This document shows, one piece after another, positions 21,012 through 26,864 of a stretch of DNA of 33,302 bases (the stretch's first letter is position 1; the number at the start of each line of letters is the position of its first letter). The translations under genes and the position numbers were made by a program. The notes beneath the pieces are model-generated. The model did no database searches. It was given only the letters and a program-made list of their open reading frames with translations, and had not been told where the DNA came from. Source of the stretch: Clostridiales bacterium (GTDB taxonomy: Bacteria; Bacillota; Clostridia; Oscillospirales; Oscillospiraceae); NCBI GenBank assembly GCA_004551945.1, contig SFPN01000018.1, forward strand, positions 1 through 33,302. Reading direction: 5' to 3'.

Positions 21012-22220
21012 TTATCTCCGCCGCCGGTATATCCCTACCACTGCACATAGCAGGGCCAGCAGGAGAAAACCAAAGATAATCAGAAGCACTACGTTGGCGT
21101 TGAACACCGTGTAGTCAGTCCAGTTGGTGAAATCCGCCGGGGGAATCAGGGGCCAGGGGTGGCTGATGACCGCGCCGTTGCACATCATGATTCGGTCCAG
21201 AGCCCAAGGGGCCAGCCACACCCACACGCCGGTCCAGGCAAAGGCTCCTGCCGCCCGGAACCACCGGCCCGTAGGCAGGTACCGCAGCGCCCCCAGCCAG
21301 CCCCAGGGCAGAGTCAGGCAGAGAGCCGCCGCGATCAGCGGGACCGCAGGGGCACGCCAGCACTCCCAAAGAATCCCCAACAGAAGCAGGAGCGACTGAA
21401 ACGCCAGCCAAACCAGGGCCTTGTGCCGCCCCAGGGGCTCCGGCAGGGGGAGCTGTTTCATCAGGGGCGGCAGCAGGCACAGACCCACGCCGAAAACCGT
21501 CCACAGGGCAGCGCTTGCAAACCAGCTCCCGCCGGTACTGAGGCAGCAGACCCCATAGAGCAAAATCAGAAGGGCCAGCTCTGCCCCCACATACAGCAGG
21601 GCCTTTCTGTGGGCCAAACGTTCCGGCAGGGGAAGGACCCGCAGAACCAGCGGCAGAAAGACCAGGCCAAAGCCAAACAGGACCCCCACCGCCGCCACAG
21701 GAAACCACCGTCCCCCGCCATACAGGCAGCAGACCAGAAGCAGGATCAGCAGAGCGGCCACAAACCCGCCCAGGGTTCCCGGCCCCCGCCACCGGTCGGG
21801 CAGGAAGGTGGGCAGCAGGGTGAGGGAGGCGGTGAGAGCCTCCCCGGCCAGGACAATCCAGAACCAGGTGAGGCCGTGGCCCACCGCTAAATTGCCAATA
21901 AAGCAGGCTCCGGTGATGATGGAGAAGAGGAGGTAATGGGTCAGCCGGTAGTTCCGGGTCAGCCGCAGGTGCTTCTGAGCCAGTTGGGCGATTCGCCGGC
22001 CCTCGGTGTCCTCGCTGGCGGAGAGCAGCTCCTTTTCGCTGCACTGAAGGACCTGACAGATGCTCTGCAATAAAGTAATGTCCGGGTAAGCCAGCCCCCG
22101 CTCCCATTTGCTCACGGCAGAGTCCGTCACGAACAGCCGCTGGGCAAACTCCCGCTGGGTCAGGCCCAGCTCCTTCCGCCGCTGGCAGATAAACGAACCA
22201 AAGGTTTTTTTGTTTTCCAT
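21012..22220 (-). CDS. Xre-type HTH regulator fused to a polytopic membrane domain
   Basis: This 402-residue protein starts at ATG 22220 (AAAGGAG 8 bases upstream); the longer frame to 22286 contains the promoter. Residues 1-65 form a helix-turn-helix of the Xre/Cro family (FGSFICQRRKELGLTQREFA, then VTDSAVSKWERGLAYPDITLLQSIC). A charged linker follows (about 70-93). The rest has about ten hydrophobic helices, with two internally similar blocks (ALLILLLVCCLYGGGRWF and LALLILLYGVCCLSTGGSWF, each followed by PLPE), suggesting an internal duplication. Such membrane-tethered HTH proteins are common in Clostridia, but their ligands and targets are unknown. It lies between two identical tRNA-Leu genes. 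Confidence 0.75.
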   Translation of the reverse strand: MENKKTFGSFICQRRKELGLTQREFAQRLFVTDSAVSKWERGLAYPDITLLQSICQVLQCSEKELLSASEDTEGRRIAQLAQKHLRLTRNYRLTHYLLFSIITGACFIGNLAVGHGLTWFWIVLAGEALTASLTLLPTFLPDRWRGPGTLGGFVAALLILLLVCCLYGGGRWFPVAAVGVLFGFGLVFLPLVLRVLPLPERLAHRKALLYVGAELALLILLYGVCCLSTGGSWFASAALWTVFGVGLCLLPPLMKQLPLPEPLGRHKALVWLAFQSLLLLLGILWECWRAPAVPLIAAALCLTLPWGWLGALRYLPTGRWFRAAGAFAWTGVWVWLAPWALDRIMMCNGAVISHPWPLIPPADFTNWTDYTVFNANVVLLIIFGFLLLALLCAVVGIYRRRR

Positions 22221-22266
22221 GGTGTCGCACTCCTTTCCAATGGATGTGCCTTGCAAGACTGAGGGC

Positions 22267-22296
22267 ATAATAGCAGACGGGAGCAAACGCCGTCAA
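22267..22296 (-). promoter_or_regulatory. Promoter of the HTH-membrane regulator gene
   Basis: On minus, TTGACG (22291-22296), 18-base spacer, TATTAT (22267-22272), about 40 bases before the ATG. Confidence 0.7.
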
Positions 22297-22479
22297 GAAA
22301 TCCGCCGGAATTTGCCACTCGACCATTGGGAAAGTCCTTGAAACACAAGGGATTTCACCTGTCCGGCTGGGAACCCCTTTCTCCGGAAAATGTGATCCCT
22401 GCCGGCAGTTCTTTTTCCCAGGCCTTTTGGGTCGGATCATCGCAGCGCAAAAAACTTTTCCCGCTCTTCAAAAAAATTG

Positions 22480-22508
22480 TTGACAACACCCCCGGATCGT
22501 GCTATTAT
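22480..22508 (+). promoter_or_regulatory. Promoter of the second tRNA-Leu(CAG)
   Basis: TTGACA (22480-22485), 17-base spacer, TATTAT (22503-22508), preceded by an A-rich UP-like tract. Confidence 0.88.
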
Positions 22509-22536
22509 AGGCGAGCAGTCGATCGACGGCGAACAT

Positions 22537-22624
22537 GCGCGAGTGGTGGAATTGGCAGACTCGCTAGATTCAGGTTCTAGTGTGCATTACGCACGTGCGG
22601 GTTCAAGTCCCGCCTCGCGCACCA
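22537..22624 (+). tRNA. tRNA-Leu (anticodon CAG), copy 2
   Basis: It is identical over all 88 bases to the copy at 20764-20851, including the encoded CCA. The flanking promoter, leader and terminator sequences differ apart from the two bases (AT) before the acceptor stem. It is an independent transcription unit. Confidence 0.97.
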
Positions 22625-22656
22625 AAAATCCGAAGCCTTTTGGCTTCGGATTTTTT
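22625..22656 (+). terminator. Terminator of tRNA-Leu(CAG) copy 2
   Basis: AAAATCCGAAGCC-TTTT-GGCTTCGGATTTT followed by more Ts; a perfect stem starting right after the CCA. Confidence 0.93.
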
Positions 22657-22658
22657 CG

Positions 22659-22687
22659 TTGCACTTTGTCTATGAGTATGGTAAAAT
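22659..22687 (+). promoter_or_regulatory. Promoter of the envelope acylation operon
   Basis: TTGCAC (22659-22664), 17-base spacer, TAAAAT (22682-22687) with an extended TGG just before the -10. The predicted leader is only about 29 bases and contains ACACC-CCCGGA-GGTGT, a small hairpin that would partly cover the GGAGG ribosome site. Confidence 0.7.
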
Positions 22688-22722
22688 TATTCGATAAAAA
22701 ACACCCCCGGAGGTGTCTGTCC

Positions 22723-24246
22723 ATGCTGCAAAAGAACGTGTTGGAATATCTGGAGCACTCCGCCGCCCGCTTTCCGGACAAAACCGCCTTCTCCGACGAG
22801 ACGGAGACCTTCTCCTTCTCCCGGATGCTGGCCTGTGCCCGGAGCCTGGGCACTGCTCTGGCCGGCCTCACCCCCCGGCACAACGGGCCGGTGGCGGTGC
22901 TGGTGGACCACAGCGCGGCCAACCTGACCGCCTTTATGGGGGTGCTGTACTCCGGCAACTTCTACGTCCCCGTGGACAGCCAGATGCCCCTGCCCCGGAT
23001 GAAGGCCATTCTGGATACCCTGGACCCGGTGGCTTTGGTTTACACCGCTGGCACCCGGGAGACCGCTCAGGCGGTTGCCGGCCTCTGCCCCCTGCTGCTG
23101 GACACCGACGGCTTCGCCTGCCCGGCAGACGAGGCCCTGCTGTGTGCCCGCCGGGCCAAGGTTCTGGACATTGACCCGGTGTACGCCATCTTCACCTCCG
23201 GCTCCACCGGCGCCCCCAAGGGCATCGTCATCTGCCACCGGAGCGTCATCGACTTTGTGGAGTGGATGGCGGACGCCTGCGGCTTTACCGAGCACGACAT
23301 TATGGGCAACCAGGCCCCCTTCTACTTTGACCTGTCAGTGAAGGACATCTACCTCACCCTCAAGTGCGGGGCCACCACCCACATCATCCCCAAAAAGGAC
23401 TTTCTCTTCCCCACCCTCCTGATGGATTTCCTGGATGAGAAGAAGGTCACCGCCCTGGTGTGGGCCACCTCGGCCTTCCACCTGGTGGCCAACTCCGGTG
23501 TGCTGGAGAAGAAGGTCCCCACCCATCTGCGTACCGCCATTTTGGGCGGGGAGGCCCTCCAGGCCAAGCAGCTGAACCTCTGGCGGCGGGCCTTGCCCAA
23601 CGTCCAGTACATTAACCTTTACGGCCCCACGGAGGTCACCGTGGACTGCACCTGGTACCCCATCCAGCGGGAGTTTGCCGACACGGAGATGATTCCCATC
23701 GGCACCGCCTGCGCCAACAAGGAGGTTTTCCTCCTGGGAGAGGACCTGCAGCCCGTTCCCCCCGGCCAGCCCGGGGAGATCTGCGTCCGTGGCATGGGCC
23801 TGGCCCGGGGCTACTTCGGCCAGTGGGACAAGACCAACGCCGCCTTTATCCAGGACCCCAGAAACCCCCATTATCCCGACCTGATCTACCGCACCGGCGA
23901 CGTGGCGGTGATGGACGAGGACGGGCTTCTCACCTTCCTCACCCGGCGGGACGGCCAGATTAAGCACATGGGCTACCGTATTGAACTGGGAGAAATTGAA
24001 ACCGGTCTCAACAGCATCCCCTCCATCCGGGAGGTAGCCTGCCTCTTTGACCGGGAGCGGGACCGCATCCACTGCGTCTACACCGGCGAAGAGGACAGCA
24101 AGGCCGTGGCCAAGACCGCCCGGGCCATTCTGCCCCGGTACATGGTGCCCAACATCTATCACCAGCTGGAGACCATGCCCCGCAACCCCAACGGAAAAAT
24201 CGACCGGCCCAGGCTAGCAGAGGAGTTCCTCCATGGAAAGAATTGA
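22723..24246 (+). CDS. DltA-like amino-acid adenylating enzyme (carrier-protein ligase)
   Basis: This is a 507-residue ANL-superfamily enzyme that should activate an amino acid with ATP and load it on the carrier protein encoded two genes on. Length and architecture match DltA. The phosphate loop TSGSTGAPKG is at 158-167. FYFDLSV (200-206) has Asp203 at the position that binds the substrate amino group. YGPTE is at 300-304, YRTGD at 389-393, and NGKIDR at 490-495 with Lys492 catalytic. An important difference is ILGGEAL (273-279): DltA proteins have F-C-G-E there, and that Cys (Cys269 in B. cereus DltA) governs D-alanine choice, but here it is Gly275. The substrate may therefore not be D-alanine. 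It starts at ATG 22723 with GGAGG upstream; a longer frame covering the tRNA is rejected. It overlaps the GNAT gene by 14 bases. Confidence 0.85.
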   Translation: MLQKNVLEYLEHSAARFPDKTAFSDETETFSFSRMLACARSLGTALAGLTPRHNGPVAVLVDHSAANLTAFMGVLYSGNFYVPVDSQMPLPRMKAILDTLDPVALVYTAGTRETAQAVAGLCPLLLDTDGFACPADEALLCARRAKVLDIDPVYAIFTSGSTGAPKGIVICHRSVIDFVEWMADACGFTEHDIMGNQAPFYFDLSVKDIYLTLKCGATTHIIPKKDFLFPTLLMDFLDEKKVTALVWATSAFHLVANSGVLEKKVPTHLRTAILGGEALQAKQLNLWRRALPNVQYINLYGPTEVTVDCTWYPIQREFADTEMIPIGTACANKEVFLLGEDLQPVPPGQPGEICVRGMGLARGYFGQWDKTNAAFIQDPRNPHYPDLIYRTGDVAVMDEDGLLTFLTRRDGQIKHMGYRIELGEIETGLNSIPSIREVACLFDRERDRIHCVYTGEEDSKAVAKTARAILPRYMVPNIYHQLETMPRNPNGKIDRPRLAEEFLHGKN

Positions 24247-25018
24247 CCGCTACGACGCGCTGGCAGAGCTGGCCTCCCGGCACATGACCAAGGGGGTCCG
24301 GGCCAACACCCTGGTGAGTCAGGCTGAATACGGTCCGGCAGCGGAATCCGGCGGTCTGCTGGCCCAGGAAACCCCGGCAGGGCTGCTCATCGCCCGGGAC
24401 CGGGGGGATCACCACCGGCTGAACTTTTATTTAAGCGACCTGACCGTTCCCCTGGGGGCAAACCTGCCCGCCCCTGCGGTGACCGAAGTGGCTTTCCGCC
24501 CCCGGGACACCGGGCTTCAGGAGACGGTTCCCTATTTGCAGAGCCAGGGCTTCGCCCTTCTCCTCTGGCGCATCCGCATGTCCCGCCCGGCGGGGCTGCC
24601 GGAGCCCCCGGCCCTGCCGGTGCGGACCGCCGAGCCGACGGAAAACCGGGCCGTGCAGGCCTTTCTTCGGGAGAATTTCTCCCCCCTCACCGGCTGCCTG
24701 CCCAACGAGGCGGAGCTGGCCGAAACGCTGGCCCAGGGCCAGGTTCTGGTGCTGGAGGAGGCGGGAGCCTTCACCGGCCTGCTTCATTTTTCCCATGACG
24801 GCAAGAGCGGTGAGATCCGCCACTTGGCTGTCCGGGCGGACCACCGGGGCCGGGGATTGACGCGGCCCCTGATCGCGGCCTTCCTCCAGGCCACCGGCGG
24901 GGCCAAAAGCACCGTCTGGCTCCGGGAAGACTTCCCTGCCGCCCGGGCCGCTTATGAAACCATGGGGTTTGCCCCCGACGGCCGACGGTCCGCCGTGCTG
25001 TGCTATGACCCCAAGTGA
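24233..25018 (+). CDS. GNAT-family acyltransferase in the acylation operon
   Basis: This 261-residue cytosolic protein starts within the last codons of the DltA-like gene. The C-terminal half (about 130-258) is a GNAT domain: GEIRHLAVRADHRGRGLTRPLIAAFL near 192-217 is strand 4 plus the acyl-CoA pyrophosphate loop (R-x-x-H-R-G-R-G-L), and AAYETMGFAPDGRR is the typical C-terminal strand. The N-terminal ~125 residues (HRLNFYLSDLTVPLG, then VTEVAFRPRDTGLQETVPYLQSQGF) look like a degenerate second GNAT-like half, so a tandem fold is likely. GNAT genes are not part of classical dlt operons. It could acylate the activated amino acid, the carrier, or make the donor. It overlaps upstream and lies 25 bases before the carrier gene. 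Confidence 0.75.
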   Translation: MERIDRYDALAELASRHMTKGVRANTLVSQAEYGPAAESGGLLAQETPAGLLIARDRGDHHRLNFYLSDLTVPLGANLPAPAVTEVAFRPRDTGLQETVPYLQSQGFALLLWRIRMSRPAGLPEPPALPVRTAEPTENRAVQAFLRENFSPLTGCLPNEAELAETLAQGQVLVLEEAGAFTGLLHFSHDGKSGEIRHLAVRADHRGRGLTRPLIAAFLQATGGAKSTVWLREDFPAARAAYETMGFAPDGRRSAVLCYDPK

Positions 25019-25043
25019 CACCAAAGAAAGAAGGATATTTACG

Positions 25044-25271
25044 ATGCTGGAAGAACTGTTGGAAATTTTGACCGAAGCGGTCCCCGGCGTGGACTTTGAG
25101 ACCGAGACCGCCCTGGTGGACGACGAAATTCTGGAGTCCCTGGACATCGTCACCATTGTCTCTGAGATCAAGGAGGCCTTCGACGTGGAGATTTCCGTGG
25201 ACGACCTGGTTCCGGAAAACTTCAACTCCGTGCAGGCCATGCTGGCCCTCATCGAGGCCCGGAAGGAATAA
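25044..25271 (+). CDS. Acyl carrier protein (DltC-like position)
   Basis: This is a 75-residue acidic carrier protein. The four-helix pattern is clear, and Ser32 in ILESLDIVTIV is the phosphopantetheine attachment site. The motif is E-S-L-D-I-V, closer to general ACPs (D-S-L-D) than to the D-S-M-G-T of DltC. The starting Asp replaced by Glu is uncommon. Helix 3 and the ending (VPENFNSVQAMLALIE) are ACP-like. AAGGA lies about 9 bases before ATG 25044; a longer frame from 24954 overlaps the GNAT gene and is rejected. It should carry the activated residue as a thioester to the MBOAT encoded 3 bases downstream. Confidence 0.9.
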   Translation: MLEELLEILTEAVPGVDFETETALVDDEILESLDIVTIVSEIKEAFDVEISVDDLVPENFNSVQAMLALIEARKE

Positions 25272-25274
25272 CCC

Positions 25275-26849
25275 ATGTCCTTTACCTCCCTCGCCTTCCT
25301 CCTGCTGGTGGGCGGAGCGGTGCTGGCCTACTACATCCTGCCCAAACGCTGTCAGTGGATGGTCCTGCTGGCGGTGAGCATGGTGTTCTACTGGGTGGGC
25401 GGCGGCAAGACCATTCTCTATGTGTTCTACACCGCCGCCACCGTCTACGCCGCCACCCTGCTTCTGGGGCACTTCAACGCCCTGAAAAACGCCGCCCCCA
25501 AGGAGGAAAAGAAGGCTGTCGCCGCCAAATACAAACCCTATCGCCGGGCTGTGGTGCTGGCCGCCTGCCTGGCGAATTTTGTTCTGCTGTATGTGCTGAA
25601 ATACTGGAACTTCACCGCCGGGCTGCTCCAGCCCCTGGCAGACCGGCTGTCTCCCGGAGCACAGATTCCCCTTTCGGAGCTGGTGCTCCCTCTTGGCGTG
25701 TCCTTTTTTATGTTCCAGTCGGTTGGCTACGTCATTGACGTGTACCGGGACAAGCACCCGCCGGAGAAAAATTTTGCCAAGCTCCTGCTGTTTGTCTCCT
25801 TCTTCCCCCAGATGGTCCAGGGCCCCATCAGCCGGTTCCATGAGCTGGAGCCCCAGCTTCTGGCCCAGCGGAACCTGGACTGCACCAGCCTGAAATACGG
25901 CATTCAGCTGATTCTGTGGGGCTACTTTAAAAAGCTGGTCATTGCCGACCGGGCCGCCGTGCTGGTGAACAGCGTTATGGGGAACCCCTGGTCCCACAGC
26001 GGCAGCGTGCTGGCCTTTTCCATCTTCTTTTACTGCATCCAGCTCTACTGCGACTTCTCCGGGGGCATCGATATTACCCGGGGCGTGGCCCAGCTTTTCG
26101 GCATCGACCTGGCGGAAAACTTCCGGCGGCCGGTGTTCTCCACCTCCCTCACCGACTTCTGGCGGCGGTGGCACATCACCCTGGGGGCCTGGATGCGGGA
26201 CTACCTGTTCTACCCCATGTCCCTGTCCAAGCCCTTCGGCCGGCTGGGCCGGTACACCAGAAAGCACATCAAGGGCAAGCTGGGAAAGATCATCCCCACC
26301 TCCCTTGCCACCTTTATCATCTACTTCGTCATCGGCATCTGGCACGGGGCCAACTGGCGGTATGTGGCCTTCGGCTTCTGGAACGGCGCCATCATCACCG
26401 CTTCCCTGCTGCTGGCTCCCCGGTTTCTCAAGTGGAAAGAGGCCCTGCACATTGACGACCAATCCAAGGGGTGGCACCTGTTCCAGGTGATCCGCACCAA
26501 CCTGCTGGTGTTTCTGGGCCGGTACATCACCCGGGCGCCACGCTTTCTCACCGCCGTGTGGATGGTGAAGGAAACCCTCCTGCACCCCCACTGGGGCGAC
26601 CTGACCAACGGCACCCTGCTCACCCTGGGCCTGTCCGGAAGCGACTTTCTGGTGATTGCCCTCAGCATGGCGGTTCTGCTGGCCGCCGAGTGGTACCAGG
26701 AGAAGAAGGGCCCCATCCGCCCCGCGCTGGAGAAGCAGACTCCCTTCGTCCAGTGGCTGGCCATCCTGATTCCCCTGGTGGTTCTCTTCTGCTTCGGGGT
26801 GCTGCGGGCGGACTACATTTCCTCCGATTTCATCTATAAGCAATTCTAA
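25275..26849 (+). CDS. MBOAT-family membrane O-acyltransferase with fused acyl-shuttle tail
   Basis: This is a 524-residue polytopic protein, the size of AlgI rather than of DltB (about 400). Conserved MBOAT features are LPLGVSFFMFQSVGYVIDVYR (139-158), FFPQMVQGPISR (176-187), YCDFSGGIDITRG (258-270), DFWRRWHITLGAWMRDYLF (294-312, His300) and GIWHGANWRY (354-363, the invariant His357). The last six residues are FIYKQF (519-524) after a final helix (about 493-511). This matches the Tyr-containing C-terminal hexapeptide that in some MBOATs replaces DltX and receives the acyl group outside the membrane; Tyr521 would be the acceptor. It starts 3 bases after the carrier gene stop. No dltX-like small gene is seen. 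Confidence 0.9.
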   Translation: MSFTSLAFLLLVGGAVLAYYILPKRCQWMVLLAVSMVFYWVGGGKTILYVFYTAATVYAATLLLGHFNALKNAAPKEEKKAVAAKYKPYRRAVVLAACLANFVLLYVLKYWNFTAGLLQPLADRLSPGAQIPLSELVLPLGVSFFMFQSVGYVIDVYRDKHPPEKNFAKLLLFVSFFPQMVQGPISRFHELEPQLLAQRNLDCTSLKYGIQLILWGYFKKLVIADRAAVLVNSVMGNPWSHSGSVLAFSIFFYCIQLYCDFSGGIDITRGVAQLFGIDLAENFRRPVFSTSLTDFWRRWHITLGAWMRDYLFYPMSLSKPFGRLGRYTRKHIKGKLGKIIPTSLATFIIYFVIGIWHGANWRYVAFGFWNGAIITASLLLAPRFLKWKEALHIDDQSKGWHLFQVIRTNLLVFLGRYITRAPRFLTAVWMVKETLLHPHWGDLTNGTLLTLGLSGSDFLVIALSMAVLLAAEWYQEKKGPIRPALEKQTPFVQWLAILIPLVVLFCFGVLRADYISSDFIYKQF

Positions 26850-26864
26850 TGAAGGAGGACACCC

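Noticed and set aside
22477..22722. N-terminal extension of the DltA-like gene across the tRNA-Leu gene
   Set aside because: It would translate the tRNA and terminator. A proper ribosome site and promoter place the start at 22723.
24771..26843. 690-codon minus-strand frame opposite the MBOAT gene
   Set aside because: Composition (Q, G, H, V rich) is that of an antisense shadow. The plus-strand reading has clear MBOAT motifs and transmembrane helices.
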